Assembly: GCA_051881775.1 (NCBI GenBank)
Contig: JBJEQN010000026.1
Span: 1-64,000, forward strand
Direction: 5' to 3'
DNA: 64,000 nt
Source: UMGS363 sp051881775
GTDB taxonomy: Bacteria; Bacillota; Clostridia; Oscillospirales; Ruminococcaceae
Below the pieces are notes generated by a model. That model did no database searches. It was not told the origin of the DNA and was given only the letters and a program-made list of their open reading frames with translations. Made by a program: the position numbers and the translations under genes. Of this stretch, positions 7,324 to 14,674 are shown piece after piece. Each line of letters begins with the position of its first letter. The first letter of the stretch is position 1.

Positions 7324-7926
7324 ATTCCAATTATCGTTATTGTCAAGTCTTCTCAGTATCATAGGTGAGCCGTCCTTGCCGTAAATAGTCCGTCCGAAAG
7401 TACCCTCAATGACCTTCTCCTGCTTTTTCTCTTCGTAATCGGCAAGAGCGCCGTCCCAGACCATCTGTATCCCCACGGAAGCTGCCAGCAATGCAATGCA
7501 GACCGCCGCCCCAAGGATACCCTTCTGTATCTTGCCAAGGCGCATAAAACTTTTTGATAGATTAAACCCGTTCTGCGGTTTAAGCCTGCCATTTGAAACG
7601 TTTGAAGCGGTAAGGGGGCGTATTTCTTTATGTACGGCTTCTTTTTTTACAGCCTCAGCCGTCCGCCGTTCTACCTTTTTAAGCGCATAATTTTCCTTTG
7701 CGGCAAGGCGGATATTCCTGCTGTATATTTTCTCTCTTTCCTTGCGGAAGCTGACCGCATTTGTTTCGATATGACCTGCATAATTTGACACATCGGGAGG
7801 GAATTCGGGGAAAATGCCGGAAACTATGTCGTTGTCGCCTTTTACCGTGCCGTAGCGCTCGTCGCAGTATGGGCAGAACAAGCCGTCGTCGCCGTATTCT
7901 GCGCCGCATTTTTCACAGCGTTTCAT
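7039..7926 (-). CDS. Zinc-ribbon, single-pass membrane protein (first of three paralogs)
   Basis: A 295-residue protein. Zinc ribbon (Cys 4, 7, 18, 21) with Lys at residue 6 instead of Gln, a long basic region, one transmembrane helix at about 136-156 (GILGAAVCIALLAASVGIQM), then an extracytoplasmic part whose last ~95 residues are identical to the second paralog. SD GGGGAGGGG precedes ATG. It starts only 36 nt past the terminator-like hairpin behind rplA, so expression may depend on read-through from the ribosomal-protein operon. It occupies the place where rplJ-rplL usually sit. Function unknown. Confidence 0.8.
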   Translation of the reverse strand: MKRCEKCGAEYGDDGLFCPYCDERYGTVKGDNDIVSGIFPEFPPDVSNYAGHIETNAVSFRKEREKIYSRNIRLAAKENYALKKVERRTAEAVKKEAVHKEIRPLTASNVSNGRLKPQNGFNLSKSFMRLGKIQKGILGAAVCIALLAASVGIQMVWDGALADYEEKKQEKVIEGTFGRTIYGKDGSPMILRRLDNNDNWNYTFVYTNTTDEPVFHFAELFSGSDDLENAADMLIIYPSGARGAIEWEDGVPDISEENVYISVLENRQLEIDEWRTIEPGETASGYLYIGGLRKS

Positions 7927-7962
7927 TTCCGTTCCCCTCCCCTTGTCAGAATGTGCAGATAT

Positions 7963-7998
7963 GAAAAACTCCGCTCAAAGAGGTTTCTTCAAGCGGAG
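7963..7998 (-). terminator. Terminator or attenuator behind rplA
   Basis: On the minus strand, CTCCGCT...AGCGGAG (7969-7975 with 7992-7998, 16-nt loop) is followed by TTTTT. It lies 23 nt after the rplA stop and 36 nt before the zinc-ribbon gene. Confidence 0.8.
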
Positions 7999-8021
7999 AG
8001 AAAGTTTAATTGCGTAATTAA

Positions 8022-8717
8022 TTAAACACCGTACTTAGCTGTGTTTACGGGGATACCAACGCCCATTGTAGATGTAACAACGCAGGACTTGAAGTAAGTA
8101 CCCTTTGCAGCAGCAGGCTTAGCCTTTGCAACAGCTTCGAGAAGGGTGTTGAGGTTCTGGTCGAGCTTTTCAGCACCGAAGGAAGCCTTGCCGATAGGGC
8201 AGTGAATGATGTTTGTCTTGTCAAGACGGTATTCGATCTTACCGGCCTTAGCTTCTGTTACAGCCTTTGCAACGTCGGGAGCAACAGTACCTGCCTTGGG
8301 GTTAGGCATAAGTCCGCGGGGACCGAGAACCTTACCGAGACGACCTACAAGACCCATCATATCGGGAGATGCGATTACAACGTCGAAATCCATCCAGTTT
8401 TCCTTGAGGATCTTGTCAACGAGATCCTGTGCGCCAACATAATCAGCGCCTGCAGCCTTTGCAGCTTCTTCCTTTTCGGGCTTGCAGAATACGCATACAC
8501 GAACATCCTTACCTGTACCGTTAGGAAGTACAACAGCGCCTCTTACCTGCTGGTCAGCGTGACGGGAGTCAACGCCCAGACGGATGTGAACTTCAATTGT
8601 TTCATCGAACTTAGCCTTTGCATTCTTGCAGGTCAGCTCGAGAGCCTCGGCTGTTTCGTAAAGCTTGGACTTATCGACAGCTTTAGCGCTTTCGTTATAT
8701 TTTTTACCGTGTTTCAT
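8022..8717 (-). CDS. rplA: 50S ribosomal protein L1
   Basis: A 231-residue protein matching the usual bacterial length of about 230. It binds 23S rRNA at the L1 stalk and, in many bacteria, represses its own operon. Recognisable are the L1 signature GKVLGPRGLMPNPKAGTV (about 122-139) and the C-terminal STMGVGIPV near residues 216-224. SD AAAGGAGG lies upstream. It is last of the rpmG-secE-nusG-rplK-rplA transcription unit. The expected rplJ and rplL do not follow it. Confidence 0.98.
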   Translation of the reverse strand: MKHGKKYNESAKAVDKSKLYETAEALELTCKNAKAKFDETIEVHIRLGVDSRHADQQVRGAVVLPNGTGKDVRVCVFCKPEKEEAAKAAGADYVGAQDLVDKILKENWMDFDVVIASPDMMGLVGRLGKVLGPRGLMPNPKAGTVAPDVAKAVTEAKAGKIEYRLDKTNIIHCPIGKASFGAEKLDQNLNTLLEAVAKAKPAAAKGTYFKSCVVTSTMGVGIPVNTAKYGV

Positions 8718-8745
8718 TATTAATTATCCTCCTTTAAGTGGTAAT

Positions 8746-8774
8746 GTCCCCTTCGGGACTGTCCCCAAAGGGAC
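8746..8774 (-). promoter_or_regulatory. Two tandem GTCCC/GGGAC hairpins in the rplA leader
   Basis: GTCCC-CTTC-GGGAC (8746-8759) and GTCCC-CAAA-GGGAC (8761-8774) lie back to back in the 141-nt rplK-rplA spacer, just upstream of the rplA ribosome binding site. They could form part of an L1 translational operator (inference), or be decayed relatives of the CCAAAGGGAC palindrome in the intergenic repeats. Confidence 0.5.
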
Positions 8775-8858
8775 GTATAGCGGATATTTCCTCCCACCAT
8801 AGGCTGACGGAAACTAAAATGTCCGCCGCAGCGAAGAAAATTCAGTCGTTCCGTTAAC

Positions 8859-9284
8859 TCAGTCAACGACTTCAACGCCCATAGAACGGGCTGTACCTGC
8901 GATCATGCTCATAGCGGATTCAACGCTTGCAGCATTGAGGTCAGGCATCTTGGTCTCGGCGATCTTGCGGATCTGATCCTTTGTGATCTTGCCGACCTTA
9001 GTCTTGTTGGGAACGCCTGAACCGCTTTCAAGACCGATTGCTTTCTTGATAAGAACGGCTGCCGGCGGAGTCTTTGTTACAAATGTGAAGGAACGGTCTG
9101 CATAAACTGTGATAACTACAGGGATGATAAGACCGATATCGTTCTTTGTTCTCTCATTGAATTCCTTTGTAAACGCCATAATGTTTACACCGTGCTGACC
9201 GAGAGCAGGACCAACAGGGGGAGCAGGAGTAGCCTTACCTGCTGCGATCTGAAGCTTAATTAAGCCAACGACTTTCTGTGCCAT
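8859..9284 (-). CDS. rplK: 50S ribosomal protein L11
   Basis: A 141-residue protein of standard length that binds the GTPase-associated region of 23S rRNA. The N-terminal KLQIAAGKATPAPPVGPALG carries the proline-rich factor-binding segment. VFVTKTPPAAVLIKKA-type and KTKVGKITKDQIRKIAE match the C-terminal RNA-binding domain. SD CGGAGGTG precedes ATG. Its place between nusG and rplA is canonical. Confidence 0.98.
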   Translation of the reverse strand: MAQKVVGLIKLQIAAGKATPAPPVGPALGQHGVNIMAFTKEFNERTKNDIGLIIPVVITVYADRSFTFVTKTPPAAVLIKKAIGLESGSGVPNKTKVGKITKDQIRKIAETKMPDLNAASVESAMSMIAGTARSMGVEVVD

Positions 9285-9357
9285 GTGAAACGCACCTCCG
9301 TAATATACAAGGATCCGTTTTGGATCCGCATAAGTTTATATTTTTTTGCCGGATAAA

Positions 9358-9894
9358 TCAATATTCATCCGTTTTGGAAACCTTTGAGATCTCAACGGTC
9401 GCAAGGGTCTCACGTCCGAACATAGATACGGAAACGTCAACCGTCATATCCTCCGTATTAATGCTCTTGACCTCGCCTGTAAAGCCTTCCATAGGACCTG
9501 AAGAGATCTTAACTCTGTCGCCCTCTTTGATGTTGATCTCAACGGTCGTGCTGACCTTGTCAACGCCGAGAGCGGCAACCTCTTTATCGGAAAGAGGAAC
9601 AGGCTTTGAGGCGGGACCTACAAATCCCGTAACGCCTCTGGTATTTCTTACAACATACCATGAATCGTCGGTGAGAACCATTTTCACCAGAACATATCCG
9701 GGGAAAATCTTTCTTTCAACCTCACGCTCCTTATTGGATTCGGTAACTTCCTTTACCAGCTCGGTAGGAACTCTTACCTCGGGGATAAGGTCGTGAAGAT
9801 TACGGTTATCGACTACTTTAAGGATAGTTTGAGCCACCTTGTTCTCATAACCGGAATAGGTGTGAATGACATACCATTTTGCAGCTTCTGACAT
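9358..9894 (-). CDS. nusG: Transcription antitermination/elongation factor NusG
   Basis: A 178-residue protein. The NGN domain begins KWYVIHTYSGYENKVA (about 6-21), and the C-terminal KOW domain carries GDRVKISSGPMEGFTGEV (about 126-143). It binds RNA polymerase across the clamp and links to ribosomes or Rho. SD AAGGAAG precedes ATG. It lies between secE and rplK, as in most bacteria. Confidence 0.98.
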   Translation of the reverse strand: MSEAAKWYVIHTYSGYENKVAQTILKVVDNRNLHDLIPEVRVPTELVKEVTESNKEREVERKIFPGYVLVKMVLTDDSWYVVRNTRGVTGFVGPASKPVPLSDKEVAALGVDKVSTTVEINIKEGDRVKISSGPMEGFTGEVKSINTEDMTVDVSVSMFGRETLATVEISKVSKTDEY

Positions 9895-9968
9895 TCTTCT
9901 ATCTTCCTTTCGTTATAGAGCCGCAGGAAAAAGCTAACCTGCGTGTCCGAGCCCGCCTTCCGGATGGA

Positions 9969-10265
9969 TCAGCCCCCAAGACCCAGCTTGAGGAGAGCGG
10001 CGAGTCCGCTGTCGATACCCCAGATAACAATACCGCTTACGCACATTGCAACGAGAACCACCGCAGTATTGTTGATGACCTTCTGTTTGCTCGGCCATAC
10101 CACTTTTTTGAATTCGCTTTTGAGATCCTTGAAATACTTGACCACACGGTTAGGCTTTTTTACGCCCTTAGCCTTTGCCTTGGCGTTTTCCTTGGTGATC
10201 TTCTCAGCCTTAGCCTCAGCCTGTGCGATTATGGATTTCTTGGATGATTTTTTACTCTCAGCCAT
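9969..10265 (-). CDS. secE: Preprotein translocase subunit SecE
   Basis: A 98-residue protein with a Lys/Ala-rich cytoplasmic N-terminus, the SecE signature YFKDLKSEFKKVVWPSKQ (about 46-63) and one C-terminal transmembrane helix. It clamps SecY in the membrane. The ATG at 10265 is preferred over an in-frame GTG three codons upstream because GGCGAGGTG then lies at correct spacing. It carries a longer N-terminal extension than the ~60-aa Bacillus protein. Confidence 0.93.
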   Translation of the reverse strand: MAESKKSSKKSIIAQAEAKAEKITKENAKAKAKGVKKPNRVVKYFKDLKSEFKKVVWPSKQKVINNTAVVLVAMCVSGIVIWGIDSGLAALLKLGLGG

Positions 10266-10280
10266 TATCCGCACCTCGCC

Positions 10281-10430
10281 TTACTTGGTTTCCTTGTGAA
10301 GAGTGTGCTTCTTGCAGAACTTACAATACTTGTTCATTTCAAGTCTGTCCGGATCGTTTTTCTTGTTCTTCTTGGTATTGTAGTTACGCTGTTTGCACTC
10401 TGTGCAGGCTAATGTTACCTTTACTCTCAT
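10281..10430 (-). CDS. rpmG: 50S ribosomal protein L33
   Basis: A 49-residue protein starting MRVKVTLACTECKQRNY. It has the zinc-binding form with CTEC and, further on, CKFCKKHTLHKETK at the C-terminus. It is preceded by AGGAGGTG and followed by secE 15 nt later. It is first in the operon, directly behind the promoter at 10618-10647. Confidence 0.95.
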   Translation of the reverse strand: MRVKVTLACTECKQRNYNTKKNKKNDPDRLEMNKYCKFCKKHTLHKETK

Positions 10431-10617
10431 ATCGGCACCTCCTATTAAATGCTCCGTTGGAGCGTTTCGATTTCGCAGGAACTGAAGTCCCTGTGCCTCC
10501 CTCTATGGCAATTTACAAGCGTCAGTTTTGTTTAAAAGTGACACTTTTTTGTCGAGAGGTCAGACCCAAAATTTAAATTCGGGCACAAAAAAATAGACCT
10601 CTGCAAGAGGTAATATT

Positions 10618-10647
10618 AGTTTACCATATTTTCATACTGCTTGTCAA
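10618..10647 (-). promoter_or_regulatory. Promoter of rpmG-secE-nusG-rplK-rplA
   Basis: On the minus strand, -35 TTGACA (10642-10647), 18-nt spacer, -10 TAAACT (10618-10623). The leader to rpmG is about 180 nt, and I find no clear regulatory fold in it apart from an AGACCTCTGCAAGAGGT hairpin near 10593-10610. Confidence 0.75.
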
Positions 10648-10683
10648 GGCTTTTTTTGAATTTTTGCATATTTTTTTGCATTT

Positions 10684-10729
10684 GCGGCAATATCAGCAGT
10701 TTTTCCATAAAAATGCCTGACATTGCCGC
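10684..10729. terminator. Hairpin between the HD gene and the rpmG promoter
   Basis: GCGGCAAT (10684-10691) pairs with ATTGCCGC (10722-10729), with partial inner pairing. It lies just past the HD-protein stop. The minus-strand 3' side is A-rich rather than U-rich, so terminator function is uncertain. Confidence 0.5.
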
Positions 10730-10738
10730 TTAAATTTG

Positions 10739-11329
10739 TTATTTTCCCTTAGATTCAAGATAGTAAGAGGCCTCCATATCGGCAACGGAGAGGGCAAACG
10801 CCAAAGGGAACATCTCAAACGCCTTTCCGATGTTATTCTTGTCCTCAATTCCCGAAAAGCCCATATGGTATCTTATGGCAAAGGCTTCTTCTCTTGTGAG
10901 CCGCATAAAGCCGGAGATTATGTACACCGACTTTTCGCCGTGACCGTAGGGCAGGTTATCCTCAATGGTGTAATAAGGTACCTTTTCCCATACGCCCATT
11001 TCGTTTTTGGCGTTGCGGTAGTCCGTTTTGTAGAAATTCATCTTGCATACATCGTGGAGCAGGGCGCACAGGGCAATGCTCTCCTCGCTGTAGTTCATAT
11101 TGTACACGTTTTTTGCCCTGTCTCTTGCAAGGTAATCCTTAAGGCAATGATATACGTTAAGGCTGTGTTCAAGCAAGCCGCCCTCATAGGAGCCATGGAA
11201 ACGGGTGCTTGCCGGAGCGGTGAAAAAGTCGCTTTTCAGCATATAGTCAAGCAGCTTTTCGGCACCCTCTCTGTGTATGTTCTCACGGTATATCGTCAAA
11301 AATTCTTCTTTAAGTTCGCTGTTCATCAT
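10739..11329 (-). CDS. HD-domain hydrolase
   Basis: A 196-residue soluble protein. EHSLNVYHC (His) and LCALLHDVCKMNFY (HD pair) followed by YHMGFSG fit the metal-dependent HD phosphohydrolase fold that cleaves nucleotides or phosphodiesters. The DNA frame could begin earlier, but ATG at 11329 has AGGAG upstream and starts 10 nt beyond the stop of the beta-mannosidase gene, so the two are probably translated from one mRNA. The segment between HD and C-terminus (DNLPYGHGEKSVYIIS) is typical of a Firmicute family of uncharacterised HD proteins. Substrate unknown. Confidence 0.8.
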   Translation of the reverse strand: MMNSELKEEFLTIYRENIHREGAEKLLDYMLKSDFFTAPASTRFHGSYEGGLLEHSLNVYHCLKDYLARDRAKNVYNMNYSEESIALCALLHDVCKMNFYKTDYRNAKNEMGVWEKVPYYTIEDNLPYGHGEKSVYIISGFMRLTREEAFAIRYHMGFSGIEDKNNIGKAFEMFPLAFALSVADMEASYYLESKGK

Positions 11330-11339
11330 AAACTCCTGT

Positions 11340-13823
11340 TCATCGATAGTTTTCCGGATCTGCAAGGTCGAAATAGGTCTTTATCTTCAGCTTTTCGTCA
11401 ATGTCCTGCACCACATAGTTTGGCGGCAGAGCAGACGAGTTCACAAGAACATACGCCTCCTGTCCGTGCATATCGAACCAGTTGTCGCTGAAAACGCAGT
11501 CCGTTTCGTCAAAATCAAGGTACACGCCCTTTGCAAAGCGTTCCGCTTTAAGGGTTATCCTGTACTTATCCCCAACCTTGTCGGTCTTGAAGGTTATTTC
11601 GGGATCAAGGAATGAGAACTGCTTGGGCAGGCAGTACATATATGTGGAATCGGAGATTATTGCGCCGTTGTGGAGCAGCATATATTCGAGATACACTTCT
11701 CCGTACATACTTTCATCCGCCCCCGTCATTTCCTTTGTTATTGTAAGGCAGTTCTTTGCGGAAAGAGGGGGAACGGTAACGCCCTCCAGCTCGCCCTCCG
11801 CAAGTATTTCAGCGGTATTCCTGCGCAGCTTCCACTTTATGGAGCCGTTGAACTCCGTAAGCCTTTCATTTGAAACGTTGATAACAAGGTTGTTTTTGTC
11901 GCTGTCCTCAATGGAGCAGAGTACGGGAGCATAGAACTTCTTTGCGTAGTAATGCAGCGCCTTCCACCGTCCGAAATAATCAATTGACGACCAGGAGATA
12001 ACGGGGTTGCTGTCGTTGACCTGCCAGTACAGAGAACCCATGCACACTCCCCTGTTCCTGCGCATACGTTCAACGTTGAGCCGTATTGCGTCCGCCTGGA
12101 CTATCTGACTTGCATAGACAAGCTCTTCAAAGGAATAGGGATAATGTACCATCTGAGCAATGTAGTACATCAGCTTTTCGTTGCCGTTCTCGCATTTCTG
12201 GTGCGCCTCCATAACGGGAGACATAAGGTTCATATCCTTAGGCTCCGCAAAGGACCGGACGGTCTTCATACAGGGAATGGACTCAAAGCCGTACTCGGAG
12301 CAGAAGCGGAAAAGGTGCTTTTTGTACTCGGTAAAGGATCTAAGGCTGTGCCATACCTCCCAGTAGTGTATATCGCCCCTGTTCTCTGCGCCGCTGTTGT
12401 CAAAGCCGCCGCCCGAGGACGGTGACGAGGGCCAGTAGAAGGTATCGCTGCCGAACTGTTCCACCGCCTTGGGAGCAAGGTTCTCAAACATTCTGAGGTA
12501 ACCTTCCTTTGTTTCCGTATCGTTTGGTATGCCCCAGTATTGTATAGCCGATTCTATCTCGTTGTTGCCGCACCACATTGCAAGGCAGGCGTGGTTTCTT
12601 ATGCGCTTAATGTTATCGATAAGCTCATAGCGGACGTTGGTGCAGAAATTAACGTCATTGCCGTTGTATACAGAGCAGGCGAACATCATATCCTGCCATA
12701 CAAGCAGACCGAGCCTGTCGCATATCTCATAGAAATAATCGTCGGGGTAATAGCCGCCGCCCCACACTCTTATCATATTGTAATTTGCGGCAGCACAGCT
12801 TTTAAGCAGCTTTTCCGTGCGCTCACGGCTGCATTTGGGGGTAAGCTGATCCTCGGGGATATAGTTTGCACCCATTGCGAAAATTTTTGTGCCGTTGACC
12901 TTGAAGCAGAATTCCTCGCCGTGTTCATCGGGAGTGCGGCAGACCTCAACAGTGCGCAGTCCCACCTCAAATTCCTTGATGTCAATAAGCTCTTTCTTGT
13001 TGAACAGCTTTACTTTTATAGTATAAAGATTCTGTTCGCCGTAGCCTCTGACCTGCCAAAGACGGGGCTTGGCAATAACACAATCCACGGAAAAGCTCTT
13101 GCTTGTTATCTTGGAATTCATAATTGAAGCCGTGCCGTCGGGAGCGACAATATCAAATTCCGCACGAAGGGTGTCGGAAGTAAGGTCGGCAATATTTGTT
13201 TCAATGGAAAGGCGGACGCTGTTCTGCTTGTGCTTCTGACGGACGTACACGCTTTCTATCCTGCCTCCGCTTACGCCGATAAGCTCTGCTCTGCGCCATA
13301 TGCCCATATCGGGAAGCTGCGGACCCCAATCCCAGCCGAACATATAGTGCGCCTTTCTCATATGGGGATAGCCTTCCATTGTTGAGGACACGCCCCAAAG
13401 AGGATGCTCCGCATTTTTATCCTCAATATATTTTATGGGAGAATGGATATAGAGCCTTAAGGAGTTTGAGCCGCTGTGTACGGTGTTTGTAACGTCAAAT
13501 TCGTAGGTTCGGTGCATATTGTCGGCGTTTCCCACAGGGGTATCGTTAAGGTATATCTCCGCAGAGGTGTCTATGCCGTAAAAACGCATATATATCTTTT
13601 CGCACCGCAGCAGGGCGGCTTCGGGAATAAAATCGTATCTGAAAATAAAGTCCTTTTCCGCAATTTTCAGCGCTTCATACTGGTTAAGTCCGTAATAAGG
13701 GTCCTCCATCATACCGTTGTCAAGCATTGCCGAATAAACCGAACCGGGAACGGGTACACCCAGCCTTATTTCCTCATCGGAAGAAACTGCGCTCCATACG
13801 CCGTTCAGAGATTGTGTTATCAT
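11340..13823 (-). CDS. Beta-mannosidase, glycoside hydrolase family 2
   Basis: An 827-residue enzyme without a signal peptide, so probably cytoplasmic, hydrolysing terminal beta-mannosides from mannan oligosaccharides. Layout: jelly-roll sugar-binding domain (about 1-170), Ig-like domain, TIM barrel (about 290-600), C-terminal beta domains. The acid/base is in MWCGNNEIE (Asn-Glu pair), the nucleophile Glu in FCSEYGFESIP, and RVWGGGYYPDD marks the barrel. SD AAGGAGGGGG precedes ATG. It sits between hisA-like and HD genes in one minus-strand run. No mannan transporter is adjacent. Confidence 0.92.
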   Translation of the reverse strand: MITQSLNGVWSAVSSDEEIRLGVPVPGSVYSAMLDNGMMEDPYYGLNQYEALKIAEKDFIFRYDFIPEAALLRCEKIYMRFYGIDTSAEIYLNDTPVGNADNMHRTYEFDVTNTVHSGSNSLRLYIHSPIKYIEDKNAEHPLWGVSSTMEGYPHMRKAHYMFGWDWGPQLPDMGIWRRAELIGVSGGRIESVYVRQKHKQNSVRLSIETNIADLTSDTLRAEFDIVAPDGTASIMNSKITSKSFSVDCVIAKPRLWQVRGYGEQNLYTIKVKLFNKKELIDIKEFEVGLRTVEVCRTPDEHGEEFCFKVNGTKIFAMGANYIPEDQLTPKCSRERTEKLLKSCAAANYNMIRVWGGGYYPDDYFYEICDRLGLLVWQDMMFACSVYNGNDVNFCTNVRYELIDNIKRIRNHACLAMWCGNNEIESAIQYWGIPNDTETKEGYLRMFENLAPKAVEQFGSDTFYWPSSPSSGGGFDNSGAENRGDIHYWEVWHSLRSFTEYKKHLFRFCSEYGFESIPCMKTVRSFAEPKDMNLMSPVMEAHQKCENGNEKLMYYIAQMVHYPYSFEELVYASQIVQADAIRLNVERMRRNRGVCMGSLYWQVNDSNPVISWSSIDYFGRWKALHYYAKKFYAPVLCSIEDSDKNNLVINVSNERLTEFNGSIKWKLRRNTAEILAEGELEGVTVPPLSAKNCLTITKEMTGADESMYGEVYLEYMLLHNGAIISDSTYMYCLPKQFSFLDPEITFKTDKVGDKYRITLKAERFAKGVYLDFDETDCVFSDNWFDMHGQEAYVLVNSSALPPNYVVQDIDEKLKIKTYFDLADPENYR

Positions 13824-13838
13824 ATCTTATCCCCCTCC

Positions 13839-14609
13839 TTAGTGAAAAGCTGCTGTTTTTTCAAAATCCATCGTTCCGCCAAAAATGTCAAGAGCGCTGC
13901 CAACTGTAAAGTCAAGCCTGCCGCCGCCTAATTTTTTCAGCTTGTCAAGGTCGTCAAAGGAGCCTATTCCTCCTGCATATGTAACGGGAACCTTGCCCCA
14001 GCTGCCGAGCATTGCCGCAAGCTCTTCCTCAATGCCCCTTGCCTTGCCCTCAACGTCAACGGCGTGAACAAGGAATTCATCGCAGTATGCGGAAAACATA
14101 TCAAGCGCCGCCGTATCAAGCTTTACTTCCGTAAACTTCTGCCAGCGGTCGGTAACGACATAATACGCCCCGTCCCTTTTGCGGCAGGACAGGTCTATAA
14201 CAAGCCGCTCCCTGCCCACAGCTTCGGAAAGGCGTTTAAGATTGCTGTAATTCACCTCTCCGTTTTTGAACACATAGGACGTAACAATAACGTGGGAAGC
14301 GCCTGCGTTAAGATAGTCTGCGGCATTTTCCGCCGTTATGCCGCCGCCTATCTGAAAACCGCCCTCGTATGCACCGAGAGCCTTGAAGGCCTGTTCCCTG
14401 TCTGCTTCGTAAAACTCGGAATCATGGGCGTTAAGGATTATGATATGTCCGCCCTTTAAGCCTTTGCTCTTATAAAGCTCCGCATAAAAATCCGCATCAC
14501 ATTCCGAAACGAAATTTTCTGCGGCGGAGTTGTTTTTGTCGGCAAGGCTGCCACCAACTATCTGCTTTACCTTTCCGTTGTGAATATCTATACATGGTCT
14601 GAAATTCAT
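13839..14609 (-). CDS. hisA: ProFAR isomerase, eukaryotic-type HisA (HIS6-like)
   Basis: A 256-residue TIM-barrel enzyme that isomerises ProFAR to PRFAR in histidine synthesis. It resembles yeast HIS6 rather than usual bacterial HisA: CIDIHNGKVKQIVGG at the N-terminus, QIGGGI, ASHVIVTSYVF, RLVIDLSCRK, DEFLVHAVDVEGKARGI, VTYAGGIGSFDDL and FTVGSALDIFGG all follow the HIS6 pattern. The phosphate-binding glycine loops are intact. SD AAGGGG lies upstream. No other his gene is in the window; it precedes a beta-mannosidase. Ancient inter-domain transfer or a minority bacterial clade of this subtype are both possible. Confidence 0.85.
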   Translation of the reverse strand: MNFRPCIDIHNGKVKQIVGGSLADKNNSAAENFVSECDADFYAELYKSKGLKGGHIIILNAHDSEFYEADREQAFKALGAYEGGFQIGGGITAENAADYLNAGASHVIVTSYVFKNGEVNYSNLKRLSEAVGRERLVIDLSCRKRDGAYYVVTDRWQKFTEVKLDTAALDMFSAYCDEFLVHAVDVEGKARGIEEELAAMLGSWGKVPVTYAGGIGSFDDLDKLKKLGGGRLDFTVGSALDIFGGTMDFEKTAAFH

Positions 14610-14674
14610 TTTCCCTGCCCCTTAATACATTTATATGTTCATTATATCATGTACGGCTGTTTTTTTCAAGATAG

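Noticed and set aside
10736..11491. 251-codon plus-strand frame
   Set aside because: Antisense shadow of the HD-domain and beta-mannosidase genes; no SD or recognisable domain.
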